Shown here piece after piece: positions 24,452-32,709 of a stretch of DNA of 64,000 nucleotides (position 1 is the first letter of the stretch; each line of letters starts with the position of its first letter). Both the position numbers and the translations under genes were made by a program. The DNA comes from Leeuwenhoekiella nanhaiensis (GTDB lineage Bacteria > Bacteroidota > Bacteroidia > Flavobacteriales > Flavobacteriaceae), in contig NZ_KZ319290.1 of NCBI RefSeq assembly GCF_002744755.1, forward strand, positions 1-64,000. The letters are read 5' to 3'. Under the pieces are notes generated by a model that saw only the letters and a program-made list of their open reading frames with translations, had not been told where the DNA came from and searched no databases.

Positions 24452-26146
24452 ATGGCAGAAGTAATTAAGATGCCCCGCCTTAGCGATACAATGGAAGAAG
24501 GAACCGTTGCATCCTGGCTAAAGAAAAAAGGAGATAAAGTAGAAGAAGGTGATATCCTTGCAGAGATTGAGACAGACAAAGCCACGATGGAGTTTGAATC
24601 GTTCTATGAGGGAACACTGTTACATATAGGAATACAGGAAGGAGAAACCGCAAAGGTTGATGCCTTGCTTGCCATTATTGGTGACGAAGGCGAAGATATT
24701 TCGGGTCTTCTTGACGGAAGTTCAGACTCGGGTTCTGATGATGAAAAATCAGAAGATTCTGACGATGATGCTGACGCTGACGAGAATGAAGAGGATTCAG
24801 ATGACTCTTCCGAAGATTCAGATGACGATGCTGCAGAGGACTCTGGTAGTAGCTCAGAAGTGCCGGAAGGTGTTGAGGTGGTTACCATGCCGCGCTTAAG
24901 CGACACCATGGAAGAAGGTACTGTGGCTTCCTGGTTGAAAAAGGAAGGAGATCAAGTAGAAGAAGGAGATATCCTTGCTGAGATCGAGACTGATAAGGCT
25001 ACGATGGAGTTTGAGTCATTCTATAAGGGAACCCTACTTCATATTGGTATTCAGGAAGGCGAGACTGCAAAAGTAGATTCACTTTTGGCTATTATTGGCC
25101 CGGAGGGAACAGATGTTTCCGGAGTGATTGATGGTGCGAAATCTGGCGGTTCTAAAAAACAGGCTGCTAAAAAAGAAGAAGCTCCTAAGAAAGAAGAAAA
25201 ATCGGCTAAAGCCGAACCTAAAAAGGAAGAGCCCAAGAAAAAAGAAGAGCCTAAAAAGCAGGAAAGTAAACCTGCAAATACTTCTTCAAGTGACGGGCGT
25301 ATTTTTGCTTCGCCTTTGGCTAAAAAATTAGCAGAAGAAAAAGGTATTGACCTGGGCAAAGTTTCAGGTAGTGGTGAGAACGGCCGCGTGGTGCGCAAAG
25401 ATATTGAGAATTATACTCCTGCAGCTTCAGGTGGTGGTGTACAGCAATTTGTTGCTACCGGTGAAGAAAGCTATGAGGATGTAAACAACTCTCAAATGCG
25501 TAAAGCGATTGCCAAGTCTTTAGGTAAATCTAAATTTACGGCCCCGCATTACTATCTGAACGTGGAGTTTGATATGGAGAATATGATAGCTTTCCGCAGT
25601 CAGTTTAATCAACTTCCCGATACTAAAGTTTCATTTAACGATATGATCATCAAAGCAGTTGCAATTGCTTTGAAACAACATCCACAGGTGAATTCACAGT
25701 GGTTTGACGACAAGATGCGTCTCAATCACCACGTACACATCGGGGTGGCTGTTGCTGTGCCAGACGGACTAGTTGTGCCTGTGGTTGAATTTGCAAATGA
25801 GAAGTCCTTACAGCAAATCAACGCTGAGGTTAAAGAACTTGCCGGTAAAGCCCGTAACAAGAAACTTAAGCCCGAAGAAATGCAGGGTAGTACCTTTACC
25901 ATTTCTAACCTGGGAATGTTTGGAATCACAAACTTTACTTCAATTATCAACCAGCCTAACTCAGCTATTCTGTCTGTAGGTGCGATTATTGAAAAGCCTG
26001 TGGTTAAAAACGGTCAGATTGTGGTTGGTAATACGATGACCTTGTCAATGGCGTGTGACCACCGTACTATTGATGGTGCGACCGGAGCACAGTTTTTACA
26101 AACGTTGAAAACCTACATCGAGAATCCGGTATTGATGCTGGCTTAA
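24452..26146 (+). CDS. pdhC: Pyruvate dehydrogenase E2, dihydrolipoamide acetyltransferase with two lipoyl domains
   Basis: A 564-residue E2. Two nearly identical lipoyl domains (about 1-78 and 142-218), each with 'EIETDKATMEF' carrying the lipoylated Lys. They are separated by a highly acidic Asp/Ser/Glu linker (about 85-138); the second is followed by a Lys/Pro/Glu-rich linker (about 228-275). Then comes the E1/E3-binding domain ('ASPLAKKLAEEKGIDLGKV', about 287-322) and the catalytic acetyltransferase domain (about 340-564) with 'ACDHRTIDGATGAQF' (active His). It makes acetyl-CoA in the PDH complex core. The contrast between linker charges is unusual. Forms an operon with pdhA. Confidence 0.96.
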   Translation: MAEVIKMPRLSDTMEEGTVASWLKKKGDKVEEGDILAEIETDKATMEFESFYEGTLLHIGIQEGETAKVDALLAIIGDEGEDISGLLDGSSDSGSDDEKSEDSDDDADADENEEDSDDSSEDSDDDAAEDSGSSSEVPEGVEVVTMPRLSDTMEEGTVASWLKKEGDQVEEGDILAEIETDKATMEFESFYKGTLLHIGIQEGETAKVDSLLAIIGPEGTDVSGVIDGAKSGGSKKQAAKKEEAPKKEEKSAKAEPKKEEPKKKEEPKKQESKPANTSSSDGRIFASPLAKKLAEEKGIDLGKVSGSGENGRVVRKDIENYTPAASGGGVQQFVATGEESYEDVNNSQMRKAIAKSLGKSKFTAPHYYLNVEFDMENMIAFRSQFNQLPDTKVSFNDMIIKAVAIALKQHPQVNSQWFDDKMRLNHHVHIGVAVAVPDGLVVPVVEFANEKSLQQINAEVKELAGKARNKKLKPEEMQGSTFTISNLGMFGITNFTSIINQPNSAILSVGAIIEKPVVKNGQIVVGNTMTLSMACDHRTIDGATGAQFLQTLKTYIENPVLMLA

Positions 26147-26171
26147 TCACGATGTAATTTTTATACTATAC

Positions 26172-26202
26172 AAATCCCGTCTATTTTGGCGGGATTTTTT
26201 AT
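26172..26202 (+). terminator. Terminator of the pdhA-pdhC operon
   Basis: AATCCCG (26173-26179) pairs with CGGGATT (26190-26196), followed by T's. An open frame of the next gene starts inside it (26186), which is one reason to prefer the later ATG at 26213. Confidence 0.65.
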
Positions 26203-26212
26203 ATTGAAAACT

Positions 26213-27271
26213 ATGAGAAAATTAGTTTTAACTGCCTGCAGCGCTCTTTTGATCGCCTGCGGAAGTACAAGTCCGGTAAAGCCGGTGGAAGAGGGCGCAG
26301 CCCAGAATGCTTCAAATGGCTATACCGTACCTGCTAACAACGGGACTGAAGAAGTTCTGTTTAAGCCGACTGAGAAATTACCAAAGGCAAAAGATTTTAA
26401 GCAATACGTTTCGCCTGAAGCGCTTCAAAAAGATGTGGGGTTTTTAGCTTCAGATGCTTTAAAAGGTCGTGAAACCGGAACTCCGGAAATTGAGGAGGCC
26501 GCCACCTACATCATAAAAGCCTTTCAGGATGCCGGGCTGCAGCCGTATTTCACTTCCTACCGTGATAAATTTGATGCCAAAGGAAAATCAGGCTACAATG
26601 TGGTTGGTGTTTTAGAAGGTACAGACCCTGAACTCAAAAAGGAGTATGTAATTATTGGAGCACACTACGATCACATTGGTACGGCTCAGGCTGAAAACGG
26701 TGATGTTATAGCTAATGGAGCTAATGATAATGCTTCAGGTACGGCTACCGTAATGGCTTTAGCGCGTTATTTCGCAAAGGCGAAAACAAACAAACGCAGT
26801 ATTTTATTTGCACTTTTTTCTGCGGAAGAAATGGGCTTACTGGGGTCAGCGCATCTTGCCGATCGTTTAAAAAGTACTTCAATCACTCCTTATGTGATGT
26901 TTAATATTGAGATGGTGGGTTTGCCTATGTCTGATAAAGATTATACGCTGTACCTAACGGGATATGAAAACAGCAATCTGGCTCAGCAATTCAATGCGTA
27001 TGCGGGAGCAAAAGTCTTAGGTTTCTTACCACAGGCAAAACAATATAACCTGTTTAAGCGCAGCGATAATTATGCATTTTATCAGGTATTTAAAATTCCT
27101 GCTCAGACAGTATCGACTTTTGACTTTACCAATTTTGATCATTATCATAAAGTAGGGGATGAAGCTTCTTTGATGGATTATGAGCATATGGCTAATGTAG
27201 CTAATCAACTTATTCCCGGTCTTGAGGGAATTTTAACGACTCCAAGTCAGGAAATCATCTGGAATGAGTAA
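26213..27271 (+). CDS. M28-family zinc aminopeptidase-like lipoprotein
   Basis: About 352 residues from the ATG at 26213, which gives a clean lipoprotein signal ('KLVLTACSALLIACG', Cys about 16). Di-zinc M28 motifs: 'IGAHYDHIG' (His, Asp), 'NGANDNASGTATVM' (bridging Asp), 'FALFSAEEMGLLGS' (catalytic Glu-Glu), then 'FNIEMVG' and 'FDFTNFDHYHKVGDE' (last His). Expected to trim peptides in the periplasm or at the surface. The C-terminus overlaps the next gene by 8 bp, so it is coupled with the SDR and SprT-like genes. Confidence 0.9.
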   Translation: MRKLVLTACSALLIACGSTSPVKPVEEGAAQNASNGYTVPANNGTEEVLFKPTEKLPKAKDFKQYVSPEALQKDVGFLASDALKGRETGTPEIEEAATYIIKAFQDAGLQPYFTSYRDKFDAKGKSGYNVVGVLEGTDPELKKEYVIIGAHYDHIGTAQAENGDVIANGANDNASGTATVMALARYFAKAKTNKRSILFALFSAEEMGLLGSAHLADRLKSTSITPYVMFNIEMVGLPMSDKDYTLYLTGYENSNLAQQFNAYAGAKVLGFLPQAKQYNLFKRSDNYAFYQVFKIPAQTVSTFDFTNFDHYHKVGDEASLMDYEHMANVANQLIPGLEGILTTPSQEIIWNE

Positions 27272-27947
27272 ACGTATTATAGTTACAGGAACCAGCCGGG
27301 GCATTGGTCTTGAGCTGGTAAAGCAACTGGCAGAGCAGGGGCATCAGGTTTTAGCGCTTTCGCGAAATGAAAAACCCTGTATTGAACTTGATTTAGACCA
27401 GGTGACTGCTTTTTCGTTTGATATTGCTTCTCAGACCGATTTGAAAAAGGTTCAGGATTGGGTGAAAACGGAATGGCAGAATGTAGATGTGCTCATTCAC
27501 AATGCAGGTGCTTTGGTAAACAAACCCTTTGAAGAGCTCAGCACAGCTGATTTCCAAAAGGTATACGAAGTGAATGTTTTTGGCGTGGCTCAATTGACAC
27601 AGGCGGTATTGCCTTTTATGAATGCCGGTTCGCACGTGGTTACCATAAGCAGTATGGGTGGCGTTCAGGGGAGTGCTAAGTTTCCGGGGCTGGCTGCATA
27701 TAGTTCCAGTAAAGGGGCGGTAATTACCCTCAGCGAATTACTGGCCGAAGAATATAAGGAGCAGGGTATCGCTTTTAACGTACTGGCACTTGGTGCGGTT
27801 CAAACCGAAATGCTTGAAGAGGCATTTCCGGGGTATCAGGCGCCTCTTCAACCCGATGAAATGGCAACATATATTGCAAATTTTGCACTAACAGCACATA
27901 AATTCTATAACGGTAAGGTTTTACAGGTTTCTGCTTCTACACCCTGA
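27264..27947 (+). CDS. SDR-family oxidoreductase
   Basis: A 227-residue short-chain dehydrogenase. The Rossmann motif 'TGTSRGIGLELVKQL' is at the N-terminus, 'IHNAGALVNKP' is the NAG motif, 'SSMGG' carries the catalytic Ser and 'YSSSKGAVI' the YxxxK. Uses NAD(P)H; the substrate is not predictable. The start overlaps the M28 peptidase stop by 8 bp, and its own stop overlaps the next start by one base (TGATG), so three genes are coupled. Confidence 0.9.
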   Translation: MSKRIIVTGTSRGIGLELVKQLAEQGHQVLALSRNEKPCIELDLDQVTAFSFDIASQTDLKKVQDWVKTEWQNVDVLIHNAGALVNKPFEELSTADFQKVYEVNVFGVAQLTQAVLPFMNAGSHVVTISSMGGVQGSAKFPGLAAYSSSKGAVITLSELLAEEYKEQGIAFNVLALGAVQTEMLEEAFPGYQAPLQPDEMATYIANFALTAHKFYNGKVLQVSASTP

Positions 27948-28543
27948 TGAAAACAATTTTGACGCGATATATACCTGAGCAGGCGGTTGATCCGGTTTTT
28001 GAACTGATCAAAAGCTTTGGGGTGCACCTCAAAATAGTAAATGAGCGGGTAACCCGTCATGGCGATTATCGCAAAATGCCGGGTGGTGGGCATCAGATTA
28101 CCGTAAACGCCAATCTTAATAAATATCGGTTTCTCATTACACTCATTCACGAGATTGCCCATCTGGTGGCTTTTAAGAAATTTGGCAGTCGCATCAAGCC
28201 ACACGGTAGCGAGTGGAAATACAGTTTTCAGAAACTGATGCTTCCGTTTATACGGCCGGAGATCTTTCCGAAGCAGCTTTTGCCACTTATCGCAAACCAC
28301 TTTAAAAACCCAAAAGCAAGTAGCGATACAGATGCTCGTTTGTCTTTGGCACTTAAACAATTCGACCCGCCTAGTGATAAAAGCTATATATTTGAGCTGC
28401 CGGTTGGAAGCCTTTTTAAACTTTACAATGGTAAGGTTTTTCAAAAAGGGAATAGGGTTGTAAAACGCTACGAGTGTAAAGAAACCGAAACCGGAAAAAT
28501 TTACCTGTTTCAGCCTAATGCTGAGGTTGAACTTTTAAAATAA
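27947..28543 (+). CDS. SprT-like zinc metalloprotease domain protein
   Basis: A 198-residue SprT-like protein. The zinc motif is 'LIHEIAHLVAFKKFG' (HExxH) near residue 68, with a third ligand expected in 'PHGSEWKYSFQKLM'. The C-terminal part has 'FELPVGSLFKLYNGKVFQKG' and 'YECKETETGKIYLF', a beta-rich segment usual in Bacteroidota SprT-like proteins, without the Cys4 finger of SprT/Spartan. In eukaryotes Spartan cleaves DNA-protein crosslinks; the bacterial role is open. Coupled to the SDR gene upstream and followed 4 bp later by the GDP-mannose gene. Confidence 0.85.
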   Translation: MKTILTRYIPEQAVDPVFELIKSFGVHLKIVNERVTRHGDYRKMPGGGHQITVNANLNKYRFLITLIHEIAHLVAFKKFGSRIKPHGSEWKYSFQKLMLPFIRPEIFPKQLLPLIANHFKNPKASSDTDARLSLALKQFDPPSDKSYIFELPVGSLFKLYNGKVFQKGNRVVKRYECKETETGKIYLFQPNAEVELLK

Positions 28544-28547
28544 GCAC

Positions 28548-29642
28548 ATGACTAAAAACGACAATTATTACGCAATTATTATGGCCGGGGGAGTTGGTTC
28601 CCGTTTTTGGCCTTTGAGTAAAGCCAGCTATCCAAAGCAATTTCACGACATTCTGGGCGCCGGGGAAACCCTCATTGAGCGTACGTTTGGGAGGTTGTCA
28701 CAGACCGTACCTGCTGATAATGTTTTGGTACTTACCAATGAAAAATACAAAGCCCTGGTCAATGAACAATTACCCAAGGTGAAGGATCAAAATATTGTTT
28801 TGGAGCCGGCAATGCGCAACACCGCACCCTGTATTCTTTTGGCCGCGCTGAAGATTTACAAAAACAATCCCGATGCAGTGATGATTGTTGCTCCAAGTGA
28901 TCACTGGATAGAAGATGAAAAATCATTTCTCAATAATTTAGAGACAGGATTTAAAGCTTGCGAGCAGGATACTTCTGAAGAAAAACTATTAGTTACTTTA
29001 GGAATTGAACCTACTTTTCCTCATACAGGATACGGTTATATTCAATATACTGCCGGTGATTCTGCAGTAAAGCAGGTTAAAGCTTTTAAAGAAAAGCCAG
29101 ACTATGAGACGGCTAAGCAATTTTTAGCTGAAGGTAATTACTCGTGGAATGCCGGAATTTTTATTTGGAGTGCAAAAGCTATTATTGAAGCTTTTGAAAA
29201 ATACCTGCCTGAGATGTATGCGCTTTTTAACTCGGGTTATGACGCTTTAAATACGGATGCTGAAGCAGCTTTTATCGCAGAGAATTATGCCAAAGCCGAA
29301 AACATAAGTATCGACTACGGTATTCTGGAAAAGAGTAAAAATGTGGGAGTGATCCCGGCAACTTTTGATTGGAGCGATTTGGGAGCCTGGGGTGCACTTT
29401 ACGACAATCTGGAAAAAGATGAGGCTGAAAATGTAGTGGTCAATGCCCGTTGCATTAAAAAGGATGTACGCGGTAACCTGATTCGTTCTGATAAAGGAAA
29501 GGTAGTGGTCGTTGAAGGTCTTGAAGATTATATTATCGTGGACAGCAAGGATGTTTTAGTGATTATGCCGAAATCCAAAGAGCAGGATGTAAAACTGATG
29601 CGTGCTGCGGTGGCTGAACAATTCGGGGAAGATTTAGTTTAA
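28548..29642 (+). CDS. manC: Mannose-1-phosphate guanylyltransferase
   Basis: A 364-residue nucleotidyltransferase making GDP-mannose from GTP and mannose-1-phosphate for surface glycans. Signature 'IIMAGGVGSRFWPLSKASYPKQF' pattern at residues 10-32 (G-x-G-x-R...K), 'VLEPAMRNTAPCI', 'IVAPSDHWI', 'GIEPTFPHTGYGYI', 'FKEKPDYETAK', 'WNAGIFIW', 'FDWSDLGAWGAL'. It is the short, monofunctional form; the C-terminal isomerase domain of long ManC proteins is absent. Likely co-transcribed with the upstream genes. Confidence 0.93.
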   Translation: MTKNDNYYAIIMAGGVGSRFWPLSKASYPKQFHDILGAGETLIERTFGRLSQTVPADNVLVLTNEKYKALVNEQLPKVKDQNIVLEPAMRNTAPCILLAALKIYKNNPDAVMIVAPSDHWIEDEKSFLNNLETGFKACEQDTSEEKLLVTLGIEPTFPHTGYGYIQYTAGDSAVKQVKAFKEKPDYETAKQFLAEGNYSWNAGIFIWSAKAIIEAFEKYLPEMYALFNSGYDALNTDAEAAFIAENYAKAENISIDYGILEKSKNVGVIPATFDWSDLGAWGALYDNLEKDEAENVVVNARCIKKDVRGNLIRSDKGKVVVVEGLEDYIIVDSKDVLVIMPKSKEQDVKLMRAAVAEQFGEDLV

Positions 29643-29650
29643 ATCAATTC

Positions 29651-31096
29651 ATGGAAGATCAATCAAAACGGGATAATTTAAATTCAACAGGTTCTGAAAA
29701 GGTTTCTAACGAAGCTGTAAAGCGCGATGCTAAAAGTCTTTGGCAAAATACACGCGTGTTTTTATCTGAGCTTTTAGACATACGTCACGATACCGACCGC
29801 GATTCTACTATTGAAGCGGTTAAAAAGGACATCTCGTTTAAAGGGCATAATGCCTGGATTCTCATTTTTGCGATTTTTGTGGCCAGTATTGGTCTCAATG
29901 TAGGTAGTACGGCGGTGATCATCGGTGCGATGTTAATCTCGCCTCTTATGGGGCCTATTGTAGGTGCAGGTCTTTCGCTTGCGATTAATGATGTCGAAAT
30001 GCTTCGGCGTTCTATGATCAACCTGGCCGTTATGGTCTCCCTGAGTGTACTTACTGCGTTTATTTACTTTTTACTGATTCCGCTGAAAGCAGACAATTCA
30101 GAGCTTTTAGGAAGGACCTATCCTACTATTTTGGATGTTTTGGTAGCTATTTTCGGTGGTTTGGCACTTATTGTAGCGAAGACTAAAAAAGGTACGATTG
30201 CCAGTGTGATCTTTGGCGTTGCTATCGCTACGGCTTTGATGCCGCCTCTGTGTACCGTTGGCTATGGTCTGGCGATAGGTAATGGAGCCTACGCAACCGG
30301 AGCTTTGTATTTATTCTCTATCAATGCGGTTTTTATAGCGCTTTCAACCTTTGTGGTTTCTAAATTACTGGGTTTCCCAATGGTGAAATACGCCAATTCC
30401 AGAAGGCGGCGTTTTATCAGTCAGATGGCTTCAGCAATTGGGATTGTGGTTATGGTTCCCAGTATGTTTCTGTTTTACAACCTGTATAAAGAGCAGGTAT
30501 TTAAAAATGAGGCAACCAATTTTGTAGAGGAAACAGTTAAGCACGACGGAACTTCGATTCTTAGCCCAAATATTGACTATAAGGATAAGAAAGTAGAATT
30601 GTTTCTTATTGGGAATCTGGTTCCTAAAAATACCATTGCCAAATGGAAAGAAGAATTTGCTTCAAATCCGAAGCTTGCGATTGCCGAATTGCGTATCAAT
30701 CAGGGAGCTGACCAGAGCACAGCCATGGCAGAACAATTAAGCAATCAGGTTAAAACCGGAATTCTCGAAGATTTGTATGCTAACAATCAGCAAGCCATCG
30801 CAGATAAGAATCAGCAGATTTTGCTTTTGGAAAATGAATTAAACCGACTTAAGTCGGCTGCTTTACCTTTTCAGAGTCTTAGTGAAGAAGTCCACGTAAA
30901 TTATGAGGATATTGAGCGTTTTGGTTTTTCAAATACGATCAACACCAATTTTGAAAAAGCCGATACAATCCCAACGTTTATGATCGCTTGGAAGCCATCG
31001 CTGTCTGAGGCTCAGAAGCGCAAGGAAGAACAAAAACTCAAAACCTGGTTAAAGCTAAAATACCAGTTGGATACTCTGGCAATAGCCCGTTATTGA
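29651..31096 (+). CDS. DUF389-family membrane protein
   Basis: A 481-residue inner membrane protein. The DUF389 core runs from about 70 to 290 with six hydrophobic helices and 'VIIGAMLISPLMGPIVGAGLSLAI', the family signature. An N-terminal charged region of ~60 residues and a C-terminal soluble part of ~180 residues (coiled coil 'IADKNQQILLLENELNRLKS') flank it. Function of the family is unknown; no channel or transport activity can be assigned. Its end overlaps the convergent mlaF-like gene by 7 bp, so there is no room for a separate terminator. Confidence 0.88.
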   Translation: MEDQSKRDNLNSTGSEKVSNEAVKRDAKSLWQNTRVFLSELLDIRHDTDRDSTIEAVKKDISFKGHNAWILIFAIFVASIGLNVGSTAVIIGAMLISPLMGPIVGAGLSLAINDVEMLRRSMINLAVMVSLSVLTAFIYFLLIPLKADNSELLGRTYPTILDVLVAIFGGLALIVAKTKKGTIASVIFGVAIATALMPPLCTVGYGLAIGNGAYATGALYLFSINAVFIALSTFVVSKLLGFPMVKYANSRRRRFISQMASAIGIVVMVPSMFLFYNLYKEQVFKNEATNFVEETVKHDGTSILSPNIDYKDKKVELFLIGNLVPKNTIAKWKEEFASNPKLAIAELRINQGADQSTAMAEQLSNQVKTGILEDLYANNQQAIADKNQQILLLENELNRLKSAALPFQSLSEEVHVNYEDIERFGFSNTINTNFEKADTIPTFMIAWKPSLSEAQKRKEEQKLKTWLKLKYQLDTLAIARY

Positions 31097-31860
31097 TGTT
31101 CTTTAATAACCGCTTCCCGTACTTTTTTGAAAAGGTCTGAAGAATACACGAAGTTGGTCACATCCTCATTGTCGGTTCTGAAAATCGTTTCTTTAGAACC
31201 TTCCCAGGCTAATCGTCCTTTTTGAAGGAAGACAATTTTTTCGCCAATTTCCATTACCGAGTTCATATCGTGGGTGTTGATAATTGTGGTAATGTCATAT
31301 TCGTGTGTGATTTCCTGCACCAGATTATCAATTAGGGTTGCCGTACGCGGGTCAAGACCCGAGTTGGGTTCATCACAAAACAAATACTTCGGGTTATTTA
31401 CAATAGCCCGAGCAATGGCCACCCGTTTTTGCATACCTCCCGAAATTTCAGAAGGTAATTTATTGTTTGCATTGATGAGGTTTACGCGCTTGATTACCTC
31501 GTTAGCGCGCTCGCGACGTTCGGCTTTACGCTGTTTGGTAAACATTTTAAGCGGAAACATGATATTTTCTTCAACGGTCATCGAGTCAAAAAGCGCACTT
31601 CCTTGAAAAACCATTCCCATCTGCTCACGTAGGGTACGTTGCTTTTCTGAAGACAGTTCAGAATAGGCCTCACCGTCGTACACGATTTTTCCTTCGGTAG
31701 GTCTGAAAAGCCCGAGCAGGCATTTTAAAAACACAGTTTTACCAGAGCCCGACTGGCCAATGATCAAATTGGTTTTACCTTTCTCAAATTTGGTCGAAAT
31801 CCCTTTTAAAACGAGTTCATCACCACCAAATCCTTTCTTTAATTCTTTAACTTCAATCAT
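31090..31860 (-). CDS. ABC transporter ATP-binding protein, MlaF type
   Basis: About 256 residues from the ATG at 31860, preferred over the upstream frame because it gives 'MIEVKELKKGFGG' and sits in a TAATG overlap with the permease stop. Walker A 'IIGQSGSGKTVFLKC', Q-loop 'GMVFQGSALFDSMTV', signature 'EISGGMQKRVAIARA', Walker B 'YLFCDEPNSGLDP', H-loop 'IINTHDMNS'. Pairs with the MlaE-like permease in an inner-membrane lipid transport complex that maintains outer membrane asymmetry in Gram-negatives. No MlaD-type substrate-binding gene is adjacent; it may lie elsewhere. Confidence 0.93.
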   Translation of the reverse strand: MIEVKELKKGFGGDELVLKGISTKFEKGKTNLIIGQSGSGKTVFLKCLLGLFRPTEGKIVYDGEAYSELSSEKQRTLREQMGMVFQGSALFDSMTVEENIMFPLKMFTKQRKAERRERANEVIKRVNLINANNKLPSEISGGMQKRVAIARAIVNNPKYLFCDEPNSGLDPRTATLIDNLVQEITHEYDITTIINTHDMNSVMEIGEKIVFLQKGRLAWEGSKETIFRTDNEDVTNFVYSSDLFKKVREAVIKEHQ

Positions 31861-32597
31861 TAGCTTAAAAGTAATTGGGTGACTAAATAATTTGAGAGAA
31901 TGATAAACACACTCGTCCACACAAATGAGGTGGTACTGGCTTTACCCACTTCTAAAGCTCCGCCTTTCATATAATATCCAAAATAGGAAGGAATGGTCGC
32001 CAATAATAAGGCAAAAATAAAGGTCTTTATAAAGGCGTAAACCAGTTGAAACGGCACAAAATCTTCCTGAAGCCCCTGTATAAATTGATCTCCCGTGGCA
32101 AAACCACCAAAAACAGCCGCAGCATAACCTCCTAAAATACCCAGGAACATCGCAATGGCGATTACAAAAGGATAGAACAGCATCGCAACGATTTTTGGGA
32201 AAACCAGATAGTTTAGCGAGTTGATTCCCATTACCTCGAGCGCATCTATCTGTTCGGTAACCCGCATTGTGCCTATGCTCGAAGTGATAAACGATCCCAC
32301 CTTTCCGGCCATAATGATCGAAATAAAGGTAGGCGCAAACTCAAGAATGATAGATTGTCTTGAAGCAAAACCGATGAGGGATTTAGGGAGAATGGGGTTG
32401 TCCATATTCAGTGCAGTTTGAATCGCAACCACACCACCCACGAAAAACGAAATAAAACAAACAATACCTAACGAACCGATGATCAGGTCGTCAATTTCTT
32501 TTAAAATAAGATTTCTAAGTACAGATGTTTTGGTAGGTTTTATAAAAACACCCTTAATCATCATAAAATAAGCACCGATCTCTTTCAGGTATCCCAT
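31860..32597 (-). CDS. MlaE-family lipid ABC transporter permease
   Basis: A 245-residue permease with about five to six TM helices. The MlaE signature 'FVGGVVAIQTALNM' (about 55-70), 'EFAPTFISIIMAGKVGSFITSSIGTMRVTEQIDALEVMGI' (EQ-loop that meets the ATPase) and 'LVFPKIVAMLFYPF' are typical. First gene of a two-gene unit with the MlaF-type ATPase. A TATTTTTG box (minus strand, 32631-32624) lies about 30 bases upstream, next to a 19-bp palindrome shared with the divergent phosphatase gene. Confidence 0.93.
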   Translation of the reverse strand: MGYLKEIGAYFMMIKGVFIKPTKTSVLRNLILKEIDDLIIGSLGIVCFISFFVGGVVAIQTALNMDNPILPKSLIGFASRQSIILEFAPTFISIIMAGKVGSFITSSIGTMRVTEQIDALEVMGINSLNYLVFPKIVAMLFYPFVIAIAMFLGILGGYAAAVFGGFATGDQFIQGLQEDFVPFQLVYAFIKTFIFALLLATIPSYFGYYMKGGALEVGKASTTSFVWTSVFIILSNYLVTQLLLS

Positions 32598-32623
32598 AGT
32601 GTATTTTTCAGGTTTAAAAATAG

Positions 32624-32690
32624 CAAAAATAGACGGGAAGGCTATTTAAGATTAACTTAATCTTATTATTGGTCTAAAGCCTTAGTTTTG
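32624..32690. promoter_or_regulatory. Divergent promoters flanking a perfect 19-bp palindrome
   Basis: TAAGATTAA-C-TTAATCTTA (32647-32665) is a perfect 9-1-9 inverted repeat. On the minus side a TATTTTTG box (32631-32624) serves mlaE; on the plus side TAGTTTTG (32683-32690) serves the phosphatase. The palindrome is 15 and 17 bp from the two boxes, so it covers the -33 region of both. Confidence 0.6.
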
Positions 32691-32709
32691 CAGGGTAAAA
32701 CTGCAGATT

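Noticed and set aside
24700-24870. Possible tandem DNA repeat in pdhC
   Set aside because: The repeated GAT/TCT/GAA codons encode a flexible acidic linker and do not form a regular repeat unit.
25051-25398. Antisense Phe/Ser/Leu-rich ORF opposite the pdhC linker
   Set aside because: Shadow of the Lys/Glu-rich linker codons on the other strand; low complexity, no start context.
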